From Armatimonadota bacterium (GTDB lineage: Bacteria > Armatimonadota > HRBIN16): a stretch of DNA of 64,000 bases. Below, piece by piece: positions 21,333-31,825 of this stretch. Made by a program: the position numbers and the translations under genes. Numbering within the stretch: position 1 is the stretch's first letter; the number at the start of each line of letters is the position of its first letter. The stretch lies in assembly GCA_026003195.1 (NCBI GenBank), contig BPGU01000003.1:1-64000 (forward strand). Reading direction: 5' to 3'. The notes beneath the pieces are model-generated. The model searched no databases. It saw only the letters and a list, made by a program, of their open reading frames with translations, and was not told where the DNA came from.

Positions 21333-22831
21333 ACGAGGAAGGAGGCGCAAGAACAACCTTGACAACGCAAAAGGATGAGTCCGACAGTCCCAGTCCCAGA
21401 CCTTACCGCTGGATATGGCTGCTATTGCTGGTGGCTGGCGCGCTGTATGCGCAGGGAACCTCTCCGGCGGAACAGACCACCGAACAAACGCATGACCTTC
21501 GCGATCTGCTGTGGGTGGTGGTGCTGATACTGGCGACCGCCTTCTTTGCGATGGTGGACAGCGCGCTGCGCGCGATGCACGGAGCTCGGGTGCGTGACCT
21601 GGTAGAGGAAGGCGTGCCCAACGCGCGGCTGGTGGAGAAACTGCTTGCTGACCCCGACCGGTTCATCGCCACCGCGCAAATCGGCATGGTGCTGAGCAGT
21701 TTTCTGGCAGCGGCAGTAGCGGCAACGGGTCTGTCTCGAGGAGCTGCCCTGCTCCTCCAACTCCTCTCAGAAGCCGACTGGTGGCAACGGCACTCCGAGC
21801 CGGTAGCGGTGTTTCTCGTCACCGTGCTGACGGGCTTACTGGCGTTGATAGTGGGCACCCTCGTGCCTCGCACCATCGCCGAGAAATATGCAGAAAAAGT
21901 GGCGTTGCGGCTGGCGCGTCCGCTATGGGTCTGTGCGTGGCTTCTATCGCCTCTGGTGGTGGTAGTGATTGCACTCAGCAACGCGATAGTGAAGCCTTTG
22001 AAGGTGCGGGTAGACTTCTCGCCGCGCGTGCTCACCCCCGAAGAGATTATCAGTCTGGTGGACGCCGGTGAGGAACAGGGGGTCATCGAGGAGGAAGAGC
22101 GCGAGATGATTCAGTCCGTGCTCGAGTTCCCCGACACTATCGTGCGCAAGGTGATGACGCCACGCATCGACATGCACTGCGTGCCGGTAGAAGCCTCCCT
22201 GCAGGAGGTGCTGGACATTATCCGCAACACGGGGCATTCGCGTATCCCCGTTTACGAGGGCACAGTGGACAACATTATCGGCATCGTTTACGCCAAAGAC
22301 CTGCTCAGGCTCTATCCGCATCTGGAGCCTTTCGACCTGCGCAAAGTGATGCGTCCACCGTACTTCATCCCCGAAACCAAGAAGGTGGACGAACTGATGC
22401 GCGAGTTCCGGGCGAAAAAGACACAGATTGCCATCGTGCGCGACGAGTATGGCGGCACCTCGGGGCTGGTGACGCTGGAAGACATCCTGGAAGAGCTGGT
22501 GGGCGAAATCCACGACGAATACGATACGGAAGAGACGCCTTTCGAGCAGCTGGATAGCCATACCTACCGTGCTGACGGACGCACACCGGTGGACGACGTG
22601 AATGATAAAACCGGCTTGCACCTGCCTACCGACGAATACGATACCATTGGCGGTTTCGTGTTCGGGTTGTTTGGTAGACCTGCGCAGGCGGGTGAGCAGA
22701 TTGCCTACGGTCGCGCCAATTTTGTGGTGGAGGAAGCGGACGGCAGACGCATTCGCAAGCTGCGCATCGAGGTCACTCCAACGGAGGTAGAGGCAGAGGA
22801 GGCAGAAGAGCCGCAGGAGAGCACTCTGTAA
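21329..22831 (+). CDS. CorC/HlyC-type membrane protein with CBS pair
   Basis: 500 aa. A hydrophobic segment near residues 28-42 precedes a CNNM (DUF21) domain with three to four helices (about 60-220). A CBS pair follows (about 235-365; VMTPRIDMHCVPVEAS and IGIVYAKDLLRLYP), then a CorC_HlyC domain (about 390-475). Family members are linked to Mg2+ or Co2+ efflux; CBS domains usually sense adenylate nucleotides. The acidic end (EVEAEEAEEPQE) is odd but not unusual. The start overlaps the upstream stop (ATGA), so it belongs to the same operon. Confidence 0.88.
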   Translation: MNEEGGARTTLTTQKDESDSPSPRPYRWIWLLLLVAGALYAQGTSPAEQTTEQTHDLRDLLWVVVLILATAFFAMVDSALRAMHGARVRDLVEEGVPNARLVEKLLADPDRFIATAQIGMVLSSFLAAAVAATGLSRGAALLLQLLSEADWWQRHSEPVAVFLVTVLTGLLALIVGTLVPRTIAEKYAEKVALRLARPLWVCAWLLSPLVVVVIALSNAIVKPLKVRVDFSPRVLTPEEIISLVDAGEEQGVIEEEEREMIQSVLEFPDTIVRKVMTPRIDMHCVPVEASLQEVLDIIRNTGHSRIPVYEGTVDNIIGIVYAKDLLRLYPHLEPFDLRKVMRPPYFIPETKKVDELMREFRAKKTQIAIVRDEYGGTSGLVTLEDILEELVGEIHDEYDTEETPFEQLDSHTYRADGRTPVDDVNDKTGLHLPTDEYDTIGGFVFGLFGRPAQAGEQIAYGRANFVVEEADGRRIRKLRIEVTPTEVEAEEAEEPQESTL

Positions 22832-22988
22832 TCTCGGCGCAAAGGGTTCGATGGAGATGTACTGTGTGGCAAATCCGCGGCGACAGAAAACAACCCGTCT
22901 GGGAGGGACACAATGTGGTCAGGGGTGACGACGGAACGGGACCTTCCTGTGGTGTATACGAGGATTTTGGGAACAACGTCTAAAATGC

Positions 22989-23017
22989 TTGACATCCCCA
23001 AACAGGTTTGCTACAAT
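22989..23017 (+). promoter_or_regulatory. Sigma70-type promoter of the LacI-family gene
   Basis: TTGACA (22989-22994), 17-base spacer, TACAAT (23012-23017); an almost ideal promoter. The 223-base gap from 22832 holds nothing else I can identify apart from this promoter and the operator. Confidence 0.8.
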
Positions 23018-23026
23018 AAAAGTGCT

Positions 23027-23040
23027 CTTAAACGATTAAG
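23027..23040 (+). promoter_or_regulatory. LacI-type operator (autoregulatory)
   Basis: CTTAAACGATTAAG, a near-perfect palindrome centred on CG as in LacI-family operators, begins ten bases after the -10 box of the regulator's own promoter. A related site (CTTAAACGGTTTAG) lies at 9515-9528. Confidence 0.65.
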
Positions 23041-23054
23041 GAAAGAGAACAAGC

Positions 23055-24089
23055 ATGTCCGTCCAGCGCAAGCGATGCACCATTAAAGAGGTTGCCGCGC
23101 GAAGCGGGGTGTCTGTAGCCACAGTATCCAACGTGCTACAGAATAAGAGCCATCTCTACTCCCCGGAAACCGCTGAGCGTGTGTGGAGAGCGGTGCGCGA
23201 GCTGGGCTATCGTCCCAGCTCGGTGGCACGTAGCCTGATTCGCCAGCGTACGGACACCATCGGGATCATCCTGGAGGAGCGGCAGGAGCTGGTGCTGGAC
23301 CCTTACGTGATGTCGGTGCTGGAGGGCATTCTGGAATACACCGCGCCCCGCAATTACCCCGTTAAGATTATCAGCATGTTGTATCAACAGAGCCCCGATA
23401 GCTTCCTGGCGCACGTGGACGATGGTTCAGTAGACGGGGTAGTGCTCATAGCCCCCCGTACCTATAGCGCCGCATTGCAATGGGCGCAACGGTCAGATAT
23501 TCCGGCGGTGGTTATCGGTAGTACGCCTCCCGACACTCCCCTTCCCTGCGTGGACGTGGACGACACCGCAGCCATTTACCAGGCGGTGCGCTGGCTGATT
23601 GAGCTGGGACATCGGCGTATCGGGCACATCGCCGGCCCGCAGACTCAGTGGAGTGCGAAAAGGCGACTGCAGGCGTATTATCAGGCGATGCGGGACGCAA
23701 GCATCGAGGTGCAACCCGACTGGGTTGCTGAAGGAAGGTACACTCCCCCTTCTGGCAAAGAAGCGATGGAGCGACTGCTGCACGTGTCGCCCCCGCTGAC
23801 CGCAGTCGTGTGTGGCAACGACTGGATGGCGATGGGTGCGATGGAGGCGATTTACCAGAGTGGCTTGCGCATCCCTGAAGACATCTCGCTGATAGGCTTT
23901 GACGACATCGGCACGGCACAGTGGGTCACTCCGCCACTCACTACCCTGCGCCAGCCGGCACAGCAGATTGGCGCGAAAGCAGCGGAGTTATTGGTCAACC
24001 AGATAGAAACCGGCAAGCGCGGACGTGAAATCGCGTTGTTCTCTGCCGAGATGGTGGTGCGCCAAAGCGTCGCCCCGCCGAAGGGATAA
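23055..24089 (+). CDS. LacI-family transcriptional regulator
   Basis: 344 aa. The N-terminal helix-turn-helix and hinge (TIKEVAARSGVSVATVSNVL, YRPSSVARSLIRQRTDTIGI) bind a CG-centred palindrome. The periplasmic-binding-like effector domain (about 65-340; FDDIGTAQWVTPPLTTL) should bind a sugar. It probably represses itself through the operator at 23027 and the reductase gene at 9503. The L-fucose isomerase gene lies just downstream, so a fucose- or arabinose-type inducer is possible. Confidence 0.93.
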   Translation: MSVQRKRCTIKEVAARSGVSVATVSNVLQNKSHLYSPETAERVWRAVRELGYRPSSVARSLIRQRTDTIGIILEERQELVLDPYVMSVLEGILEYTAPRNYPVKIISMLYQQSPDSFLAHVDDGSVDGVVLIAPRTYSAALQWAQRSDIPAVVIGSTPPDTPLPCVDVDDTAAIYQAVRWLIELGHRRIGHIAGPQTQWSAKRRLQAYYQAMRDASIEVQPDWVAEGRYTPPSGKEAMERLLHVSPPLTAVVCGNDWMAMGAMEAIYQSGLRIPEDISLIGFDDIGTAQWVTPPLTTLRQPAQQIGAKAAELLVNQIETGKRGREIALFSAEMVVRQSVAPPKG

Positions 24090-24174
24090 CATCCTCTAAA
24101 AGGACTTCCCCGTCCTCGTTCCGAATCGCTAATCAGAAAGTGACGAAAACTCACCCCATCGAGGAGGGATCACT

Positions 24175-25977
24175 ATGGCACATCCGAAGAACCCACCTGT
24201 CCATCGGCTCAGGGGCGAACTGCCCAAAATCGGTATTCGTCCCACCATCGACGGCAGGCGGCAGGGCGTTCGTGAAAGTCTGGAAGGGCAGACGATGGCG
24301 ATGGCTCAATCGGTCGCTAAACTGCTCACCGAGAACCTGCGGCACGCCTGCGGTCTGCCCGTAGAGTGTGTGATTGCCGACACCTGCATCGGCGGGCTGG
24401 CGGAAAACGCCGCCTGCGAGCAAAAGTTCCAGCGGGAGGGCGTTGGCGTGAGCATTACCGTCACCCCCTGCTGGTGCTATGGCTATGAAACAATGGACTT
24501 CGATCCCTATCGCCCCAAGGCGGTATGGGGCTTTAACGGCACGGAACGCCCGGGCGCGGTGTATCTGGCAGCGGTGATGGCGGCGCACGCACAAAAGGGC
24601 TTGCCTGCGTTCAGCATCTACGGGCGCGACGTGCAGGATGCCACCGATACCTCCATTCCCGACGACGTGAAGGAGAAACTGCTGCGCTTTGCCAAAGCGG
24701 GTCTGGCGGTTGCCACCATGCGCGGCAAAACCTATGTGTCCATGGGCAACGTGTCGATGGGCATCGCTGGCTCGCTGGTGGACCAGGACTTTCTGCAGCG
24801 CTATCTGGGAATGAGCGTGATGACCGTCGACATGGTGGAGTTCGTACGGCGCATGGAGCGAGGCATCTACGACGAAGAGGAGTTCCGCCGCGCGATGGCG
24901 TGGGTCAAAGAGTACTGCAAGGAGGGTGAGGACTACAACCCTCCCGACAAGCAGATGAGCCGCGCCGAAAAGGACCGTGCGTGGGAAATCAGCGTGAAGA
25001 TGGCGCTCATCGCCCGGGACCTGATGGTGGGCAACCCCAGGCTGGCACAAATCGGTTACGAGGAAGAGGCACTGGGCTTCAACGGTATCGCCGGCGGATT
25101 CCAGGGACAGCGCCAGTGGACAGACCACCTGCCCAACGGCGACTTCATGGAGGCGATACTCAACTCGTCCTTTGACTGGAACGGTATCCGTCAGCCTTAC
25201 ATCCTCGCTACGGAGAACGACCACCTCAACGGTATCTGCATGTTGTGGGGACACTTGCTGACGGGCACGGCGCAAATCTTCGCCGACGTGCGCACCTACT
25301 GGAGCCCGGAGGCTGTCCAGCGCGTGACCGGCTGGACCCCCACCGGTTTGGCAGAGGGCGGTTTTATCCATCTCATCAACTCGGGACCCGCTGCCCTGGA
25401 CGGCACGGGACAGCAAGAAATAGACGGTAAGCCCGCCATCAAGCCCTGGTGGGAGGTAACTTCCGACGAAGTAGACCGCTGCTTGCAAGCGACTACATGG
25501 CACTGCGCCATGCTGGAGTACTTCCGGGGTGGTGGATGGTCTACCCGATTCCGCACGCGAGGCGGAATGCCTGCCACCATGTTCCGCCTGGGACTGGTGC
25601 ACGGTCTGGGTCCGGTACTGCAGATTGCGGAAGGGTATGTGGTGGAGATACCTGAAGAGGTGCACCGCAAGCTGGACGAGCGCACCAACCCCACCTGGCC
25701 CACCACCTGGTTTGTGCCCAAAGTGACGGGGCAAGGGGCGTTCCGCGACGTGTACACGGTGATGGCGCACTGGGCGGCGAACCACGGTACGCTCAGCTAC
25801 GGGCACATCGGTGCGGAGTTGATCACGCTGGCATCCGCGTTGCGTATTCCCGTGGCGATGCACAATGTGCCTGCGGAGCGCGTCTTCCGTCCCCATGCAT
25901 GGGGGCTGTTCGGCACTTCCGACCCTGAGGCGGCGGACTATCGCGCCTGCCAGACGTTTGGGCCCCTTTACGGATAG
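24175..25977 (+). CDS. fucI: L-fucose isomerase-like protein
   Basis: 600 aa, the usual family length. It converts L-fucose to L-fuculose (or D-arabinose to D-ribulose) with Mn2+. The N-terminal domain ([20 protein letters not shown]) and the active-site region ([11 protein letters not shown], then IFADVRTYW) carry the metal-binding Glu and Asp, and a late His (about SYGHIG) completes the site. GAGGAGG precedes the ATG. It is the only fucose gene here; kinase and aldolase are not in view. It ends at a strong hairpin. Confidence 0.93.
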   Translation: MAHPKNPPVHRLRGELPKIGIRPTIDGRRQGVRESLEGQTMAMAQSVAKLLTENLRHACGLPVECVIADTCIGGLAENAACEQKFQREGVGVSITVTPCWCYGYETMDFDPYRPKAVWGFNGTERPGAVYLAAVMAAHAQKGLPAFSIYGRDVQDATDTSIPDDVKEKLLRFAKAGLAVATMRGKTYVSMGNVSMGIAGSLVDQDFLQRYLGMSVMTVDMVEFVRRMERGIYDEEEFRRAMAWVKEYCKEGEDYNPPDKQMSRAEKDRAWEISVKMALIARDLMVGNPRLAQIGYEEEALGFNGIAGGFQGQRQWTDHLPNGDFMEAILNSSFDWNGIRQPYILATENDHLNGICMLWGHLLTGTAQIFADVRTYWSPEAVQRVTGWTPTGLAEGGFIHLINSGPAALDGTGQQEIDGKPAIKPWWEVTSDEVDRCLQATTWHCAMLEYFRGGGWSTRFRTRGGMPATMFRLGLVHGLGPVLQIAEGYVVEIPEEVHRKLDERTNPTWPTTWFVPKVTGQGAFRDVYTVMAHWAANHGTLSYGHIGAELITLASALRIPVAMHNVPAERVFRPHAWGLFGTSDPEAADYRACQTFGPLYG

Positions 25978-25983
25978 CCATCA

Positions 25984-26010
25984 TGGGGGCACGGAGTAGC
26001 CGTGCCCCCA
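25984..26010. terminator. 11-bp perfect hairpin between convergent genes
   Basis: TGGGGGCACGG and CCGTGCCCCCA around AGTAG, just after fucI and before the end of the convergent hydrolase gene. Probably bidirectional. Confidence 0.7.
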
Positions 26011-26045
26011 GTGTTGAGCACCCTTTCTGGAGGCTCTTCAGGGAA

Positions 26046-28001
26046 TCACCACACCAGCACGCATCCCAGTGCAGGTAGTTCTGCAACCACTTTACCTGCA
26101 CCAGCATTTCGAACCTCACCTGTCTCCGGTAGCCACAAACTGGCATCGCGTACCGCGTCAGGAAGCCTCAGGGTGCATTTCTTGGCTTGCTGGGACAGGT
26201 TAAGCAGGCAATACAGCGGTCTCCCGTCAAGGCGATAGCGAGCCACCCAGATTTCGGGTGAAGTGGGCTCTATCGGCACGCCACATCCTGCCTGCCGAAG
26301 GGCTGTAGCCATCTCCTCATGGACAGAGGGGAAGAGCCGGGCGTCACGTCTCAGGGACTGCACCAGCTGGTGTAGCCGCTCATCGCTTTCGTTGCGGCTG
26401 GCTGCATAGCGGGGCGGTTCCCCGACCAGCACCACGGTCACACCGTTCTGCGCCATCTTCAACACCTGCTGCAGGGTAGCGATGTGAATGGCGTCGGTGG
26501 ATGGAATGACCAGCGCTTGGTAGCGCTCTTTTGCCACGCGGAACTGTTTCCTGCCCATTTGCGCTTTCTGCACCGCCGCCTCATCTACAATGTCGAAGTC
26601 TATTTGATGCTGCAGTAACCAGCGACACAGGTTCACAAAGCCATCGTCTATCTCGTTGAGTCGGCGACTGGGATGAGGCTGATACATCGAGAGCGTGGTG
26701 GGATAGAAATTCGCCTGCACCCCGGCGATGGGATAGAGCACCGCCACGTCGCATTCGTGTTGTGCCTCACGCAGCAGCAGGCTCAGCCGCCCCACATGCG
26801 CGTTGTATTCAGCGTAGTCGGCGCGACGTTGCTCGGTGTTGTTCGGGTGTGTCGCGCCGTAGAGGTCAGGGTAGTACGAGGTGATGGTATTGATGCCCAG
26901 CAGGTACTGCAGGCTGGCAGTGGCTTTCATTTGCTGCAAGGTGGCGCGTCTGCCGCCCATCTGCTCGGCGAAATCGGAAGTTTCACTCATGGTCTCGGTA
27001 CGTCCCATGAGGTGCGCTGCCGAGGAGATCAGTTTGGGCACCAGAAAACCGTTGCCCGCTGCCAGTGCGAGCGGGTCGGAGGAGAGGATGTCGATGCCCG
27101 CGATGTCCATCCGCCTCAGACAGGTGAAGAGGTCGCCATAGTACATCACATGCCAGAGCAGTTTCTCTTCCGCCAGCAGGTGTCCGCTAGAGGCGATACC
27201 GTGCCTGCGGCACCACTGCTGAATCTGCCCCAAGTAGCGCTCCGCCACCAGCTGCGCCACTACCTCGTAGAAGTCACACCGTATGCCCCTGTAGTTGCCC
27301 GTGTCGGTGTACAGGCTCTCCAGATGGGGCATCAGGTCATAGCCCTTGCGCCGTTTGAACTGCTCAGGCAAATCCTCCACCCACGGCAGGGCAGGCAGCG
27401 CGTCGGCAGGTGGGCGGATGTAAGTGGTCATCAGGGAGGGTTCGTCGGTGAAGATGGCATGTACCCTTTTGCCCAGATGGGGCACGCGACGGGCGTACGC
27501 CTCATGGGTAACCTCGATGAAGATGCGCGTCGCCAGAGGATTCAGCAGATTGACGTAACGACGCTTCTTGTATACGTTCTCGGTGCAGTGCGTGCCCTCG
27601 TACATGCGCTGTACTTCGTATCGTGGCTTGCCGTCCGTGCCCACTTTGCGCACCAGACCAACCGCCTCCAGGTCAGGGTTGCGCTCCAGCACCAATCCGC
27701 CTGCTGCGCCGCTGGGATAACCCTCTTCATCGTACAGCCACAGATGCAGCCCGAGTTCCTCCGCTACCTTCAGCCCCGTGAGGAAGATGCGCCACTGCTC
27801 CTCGCTGCGCATGTAGTCCTTGAAGCTGACGTTACACACCAGCCCGCCAATACCCGTCGCCCGGAGCCATTCCAGTCGCTGGCGAAGGGTGGCTTCATCG
27901 CTCCCGAAGCTGTCGAAGTTGTGAATAATCTGCAGAGTGCGATACCGATTCGGCGGATGACGAAACTGCTCTTTCAGCGTGTCTCTTCCCTGTTCGCTCA
28001 T
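26046..28001 (-). CDS. Putative glycoside hydrolase, rhamnosidase-like (GH106-related)
   Basis: 651 aa from the ATG at 28001, supported by AGGTGGAG upstream; an extension to 28058 has no ribosome site. The N-terminal TIM-barrel half has LWLYDEEGYPSGAAGG and IFTDEPSL, typical of GH106-like and related rhamnosidase enzymes. A Rossmann-like middle (VLYPIAGVQAN) and a C-terminal beta domain (RYLDGRPLYCLLNLSQQ) follow. No signal peptide is visible, so it may work on imported oligosaccharides. It diverges from the glycosyltransferase gene. The exact family and substrate are uncertain. Confidence 0.7.
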   Translation of the reverse strand: MSEQGRDTLKEQFRHPPNRYRTLQIIHNFDSFGSDEATLRQRLEWLRATGIGGLVCNVSFKDYMRSEEQWRIFLTGLKVAEELGLHLWLYDEEGYPSGAAGGLVLERNPDLEAVGLVRKVGTDGKPRYEVQRMYEGTHCTENVYKKRRYVNLLNPLATRIFIEVTHEAYARRVPHLGKRVHAIFTDEPSLMTTYIRPPADALPALPWVEDLPEQFKRRKGYDLMPHLESLYTDTGNYRGIRCDFYEVVAQLVAERYLGQIQQWCRRHGIASSGHLLAEEKLLWHVMYYGDLFTCLRRMDIAGIDILSSDPLALAAGNGFLVPKLISSAAHLMGRTETMSETSDFAEQMGGRRATLQQMKATASLQYLLGINTITSYYPDLYGATHPNNTEQRRADYAEYNAHVGRLSLLLREAQHECDVAVLYPIAGVQANFYPTTLSMYQPHPSRRLNEIDDGFVNLCRWLLQHQIDFDIVDEAAVQKAQMGRKQFRVAKERYQALVIPSTDAIHIATLQQVLKMAQNGVTVVLVGEPPRYAASRNESDERLHQLVQSLRRDARLFPSVHEEMATALRQAGCGVPIEPTSPEIWVARYRLDGRPLYCLLNLSQQAKKCTLRLPDAVRDASLWLPETGEVRNAGAGKVVAELPALGCVLVW

Positions 28002-28087
28002 TGCTTGCTCCACCTGCTCTGTGCATGAGGTTTTTCTCGTACTTCGTGACGGATGCACCAGCCACCTTCTGCTCCCCTCACACCGAG

Positions 28088-29797
28088 ATGGAAACAGGAG
28101 AACACCCCTGGATCGACGAAATCTTTGGGTGCATGGAAAGAGACGTTCAGAGTTTGGACAATGCGATAGCTGCCGAACGACGTGCCGACCGCAAGGCGCG
28201 GGCTTTGATCTTTGCGGTGGTGCTGTTCACGCTGTTCCCTTATCTCTTCGGGGCATGGCTATCACTGGGACGCAAGTACTTCTGGATCAACCACAATATC
28301 GACGACAACTGTGTGTACCTCGCTTGGATACGGCAGGCACAGGAAGGACACTTTTTCTTTGAAAACCGCTTCACCACCGACCCTCAACCGCGCCTTTCCA
28401 CGAACCTCTTCTTCTGGGCAATCGGCACCATAGCCCGCTGGACAGGGTTGCCTGTGCTGTTCTTGTTCCACGCGGCACGGATGGGGCTGGGCATCGTGTG
28501 GTTGTGGACGCTGTGGCTGTTATACAAACGGCTCCTGCCGGATGGTGCACGCATACCTGCGCTCTGGCTCGCCTGCGTCTCTGCAGGGCTGGGATGGCTG
28601 TTCTGGCGGGATGTGGGGATAAACGCTCCCATTGACACCTGGCAGGTAGAGGCGTTCACCTTCCTGTCGTTGTATCTGAACCCGCTGTTTGTGGTGGGTA
28701 CGCTGTTGATGACCGCTTGCATCTACGACCTCTGGCGAGGGGTGCAGGAGAGGAGATGGGTATATGCAGTGCGGGCGGGGATCTGGGCATTGCTGCTGGG
28801 CAACATCCACTCCTACGACGTGATCCAGGTGGCAGTGGCATGGCTGGCGTTTCTCGTGGTCAGCAGCATCGTTCTCAAGCGCCTGGATCGGCAGCGCTGG
28901 TTCATGGCGGTGACAGCGGGAACGATAGGCTTCCCGACAGTAGCCTATCAGTACTGGCTGTATCGTGTAGACCCCATCTTCCGCCACCGCGCCGACGTTC
29001 CAACCTCTGCACCTCCGCTGTGGCACGTGCTGGCAGGATACGCGCCCCTGCTGATCCTGGCTGTGGTTGCCGTGTTCCTCACCGTGCGCGAACGGCGGCA
29101 CCGCGAGGAACCCTTCTTGCTCCTGCTCTGCTGGGCGATAGTAGGCGTTGGCTTGCAGTATCTACCGAAAATCTTCGCGATAGCAGGTATCCATGTGCCC
29201 ATGAACTTCGAGCGCAAAATGGTGATGGGAGCGCATCTGCCGCTCTGCGCTCTGGCAGGATGGGGGCTGTGGCTGCTGGTGCGCCATCTCCCCACACGAC
29301 GTGCCCTGCTGGTCACTGCACTGGTCATCGCACTCACTACTCCCAGCAACGTTCGCTGGCTGATTCGCGATGCGCACAACCTTATCCGCAACATGGCAAA
29401 TACCGGTATGCACCGCGCCTACATGGAGCCGGAGGAATGGGAAGCGATCCAGTGGCTGGCACAAAACACGAGCCCTGAAGAGGCAGTACTCACGTTCCCC
29501 TCGTTTGGGGTGTTTCTTCCTCCTTTTGCAGGCAACAAGGTGTACGCCGGGCACTGGGGAGAGACTCCACAATTCGCCGAGCGACTGCGCGAGACCCTGC
29601 GCTTTCTGGATGCTCGCCGAAGTGATGAAGAGCGTTATGATCTGCTACGCCGTGCGAAGGTGAAGTACATCGTCGCCTTCTCGCCGGAACTGGAGAGCTG
29701 GTTCGGAGTTCCCCTGCGCGATTTTGTGGCACAGCCACTTCGGGGTACGGAAGTGGTTTTCCAGAACCGATGGGTCGTGATACTGAAAGTGCTCTGA
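28088..29797 (+). CDS. Multi-pass membrane glycosyltransferase-like protein
   Basis: About 569 aa from the ATG at 28088; the frame is open to 28001 but overlaps the divergent hydrolase there, and another ATG at 28133 is possible. No ribosome site is clear. About ten membrane helices are visible (for example ALIFAVVLFTLFPYLFGAWL). The first loop contains NIDDNCVYLAWIRQAQEG, resembling the acidic loop of GT-C (PMT/ArnT-like) enzymes that use polyprenyl-phosphate sugars. A soluble C-terminal part follows. Substrate unknown. Confidence 0.7.
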   Translation: METGEHPWIDEIFGCMERDVQSLDNAIAAERRADRKARALIFAVVLFTLFPYLFGAWLSLGRKYFWINHNIDDNCVYLAWIRQAQEGHFFFENRFTTDPQPRLSTNLFFWAIGTIARWTGLPVLFLFHAARMGLGIVWLWTLWLLYKRLLPDGARIPALWLACVSAGLGWLFWRDVGINAPIDTWQVEAFTFLSLYLNPLFVVGTLLMTACIYDLWRGVQERRWVYAVRAGIWALLLGNIHSYDVIQVAVAWLAFLVVSSIVLKRLDRQRWFMAVTAGTIGFPTVAYQYWLYRVDPIFRHRADVPTSAPPLWHVLAGYAPLLILAVVAVFLTVRERRHREEPFLLLLCWAIVGVGLQYLPKIFAIAGIHVPMNFERKMVMGAHLPLCALAGWGLWLLVRHLPTRRALLVTALVIALTTPSNVRWLIRDAHNLIRNMANTGMHRAYMEPEEWEAIQWLAQNTSPEEAVLTFPSFGVFLPPFAGNKVYAGHWGETPQFAERLRETLRFLDARRSDEERYDLLRRAKVKYIVAFSPELESWFGVPLRDFVAQPLRGTEVVFQNRWVVILKVL

Positions 29798-29818
29798 GGC
29801 GCCAGGGGGTATCTTCCG

Positions 29819-31825
29819 CTACTGCCAGAACTGATAGGTGGGCACGTCGTAGAGAATGCCCACGATGTTGGCAATGCTGCCCACCACGAACTGCCCCAGT
29901 ATCAGCCCGAAGAAGAAGGGCAGAGAGCGTCGGTACAGCCTCAACCCACCGTAGCGCAGCAACAGCACTTTCACCAGCCACGCGAGGAACAGGGGCATCC
30001 AGACCAGATTCATCTCCCAGCTGCCGCTCACCGCAAAGCCCAGCGGGTGGAAGGGCCACCAGGTAAAGCGTGTGCGCATCCACTGCAGGAAAAAGGAGAT
30101 CAGCAACCCCACACCGATAGCGAGTGTGGCGGTGATGTTGGCATCGGTGGGCATCTGCAACCACGTGCTCAGGCGGGTATAGGACTCGCCGCCGAAGGAG
30201 GCACGCGATTTGCTCACTGCGCCGTAGTCGTAGTTCAGGTGCAACATCGCCCAGAACGCCGCCAGCGATCCGATAACGCCAGCAAACATCATTCCCCAGT
30301 ACCAGCCCCGCAGGTTGGAACGGGTCTGCTCTGCCAGCTTGAACGCTTCCAGCTGGTGGGGCATGGGATGGCTGCGGTAGGCACGATTCATCGTGTACAG
30401 GAGCGACAAGGCGGTCAGGTCAGAATGGCTGAACTGCCGCGTGCCGAACACTTCGGGCAGGATGGAATCGGGACCGGTGAAGTGCAAGTCGTGCACCGGC
30501 GTGCCGAACTCCGCCCTCATGCGCGTGATGGCGATGGCGAGCACGAAGTAAATCGCGAAGAAGGCAAGACCCAGCCCCCAGCTCATGCCCAGCAGATGGC
30601 CGAAGTACACCAGAAATGCCATCCCTGCGAGAATACCCATCACTGCCCAGCGGTAACGGATAGGTTCATCCGAGTCGTCTACAATGGAGGGTAAGCCTAT
30701 CGCACGCCGCAGTACCTCGCGCAGGTAGTCGCGGCTCAGCCAGACGCTGAACAGGAAGAACATCAGATACGCGCCAAAGCACTGGTTGTTGTCGTAAGGG
30801 AAACGTGGGTCGCGATCCCACGCCATCGCCACCGACAACACCCTTTCCATCTTCCACACGATGTAAAAGAACCAGCAGGAGAAGAGGAAGTCCACCGGCA
30901 GCAACATGCCAAAGCCTATCATGAACGGATACCACGAGATGGGTGTCCAGCCGATGGCGTTCCAGGGCTTCTGGGTCACCAGCGGACCGAGGTCAAAATA
31001 GCTTAAATCCCCCATACCGGGACTGAGCACACGCGGCACGGAGGGAAACCACAGGTGCAGGATATTCAGCGTGTCCGCCGTCCCCGCCAGCAGGAAAGCG
31101 AACCAGAACAGGCGATTCCGGAACACAGAAGGCACACGCCCCTGTTCCACCCCTTCCGTCATGACCAGAGGCAGAGCGATGACGGGATAGGTCAGGCGTT
31201 CCCGGTGCGTCCATTGCTTACGCAATAACACGTTGATACACAGCATCACGAATAGCGAGACACACAGGAAGAGACTCCACATCAGCACCGGTATCGCCCA
31301 GCCCAGGAGATACTGCACACGGTAGAAGGTGTCGTTGCCCTGGAAATAGCCGGTGTATACCTTTGGATCAGAGACCATTAGCCACTTGGGCAGGTACTGG
31401 AAGAAGAGCTCCTGCCAGCGGTTGGAGGAATCGGCGAAGCGGTAGGGCCAGGCAAGAGTGGGCGTCAGAACCTGCACCATGTCGTGCCCACACAACGCGG
31501 AGCCCAGAGCGAGCATCATATATACCGCCATCAGCTCCGCCTGCGTCAACGCCCAGCGCGGGCGAATGCGTGCCACCAGCAGGTTCAATATCGCCAGCAC
31601 CAGGATAATGAAGATGACATTGAAGAAGAGCGAAATGGTGGTGGGGTGCGCGGAGTAGCGGATAATCTCCATCTGCACCACCCAGTAGGCGTTGAGCGGA
31701 ACCAGCACCGTGCCCAGCAACAGGGAACGCCAGGTCACCGCCCGCCCGGTCCATCGGTGGGCAGCCTGCCGCTCCGCTTCTGCAGACTGGATGGCTTCTA
31801 CGGTTTCTACATTCGGCAATCGCAA
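29819..31825 (-). CDS. DUF6785/DUF6784-like polytopic membrane protein, copy 1
   Basis: 668 aa with about 14 predicted membrane helices. It resembles large uncharacterised membrane proteins common in Armatimonadota and Planctomycetes. RERLTYPVIALPLVMT and the C-terminal YRRSLPFFFGLILG ... DVPTYQF are shared with the paralog at 37003-38952. Its place beside glycosidase genes suggests a role in transport or surface polysaccharide, but no function is established. It converges with the glycosyltransferase gene and diverges from the GH42 gene. Confidence 0.75.
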   Translation of the reverse strand: MRLPNVETVEAIQSAEAERQAAHRWTGRAVTWRSLLLGTVLVPLNAYWVVQMEIIRYSAHPTTISLFFNVIFIILVLAILNLLVARIRPRWALTQAELMAVYMMLALGSALCGHDMVQVLTPTLAWPYRFADSSNRWQELFFQYLPKWLMVSDPKVYTGYFQGNDTFYRVQYLLGWAIPVLMWSLFLCVSLFVMLCINVLLRKQWTHRERLTYPVIALPLVMTEGVEQGRVPSVFRNRLFWFAFLLAGTADTLNILHLWFPSVPRVLSPGMGDLSYFDLGPLVTQKPWNAIGWTPISWYPFMIGFGMLLPVDFLFSCWFFYIVWKMERVLSVAMAWDRDPRFPYDNNQCFGAYLMFFLFSVWLSRDYLREVLRRAIGLPSIVDDSDEPIRYRWAVMGILAGMAFLVYFGHLLGMSWGLGLAFFAIYFVLAIAITRMRAEFGTPVHDLHFTGPDSILPEVFGTRQFSHSDLTALSLLYTMNRAYRSHPMPHQLEAFKLAEQTRSNLRGWYWGMMFAGVIGSLAAFWAMLHLNYDYGAVSKSRASFGGESYTRLSTWLQMPTDANITATLAIGVGLLISFFLQWMRTRFTWWPFHPLGFAVSGSWEMNLVWMPLFLAWLVKVLLLRYGGLRLYRRSLPFFFGLILGQFVVGSIANIVGILYDVPTYQFWQ

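Noticed and set aside
24151-25896. 581-codon open frame on the minus strand across fucI
   Set aside because: It is the shadow of the clear FucI gene, with His/Arg-rich low-quality sequence and no family match.
26673-28028. 451-codon plus-strand frame across the rhamnosidase-like gene
   Set aside because: Antisense shadow of a conserved hydrolase; composition typical of a GC-rich opposite frame.
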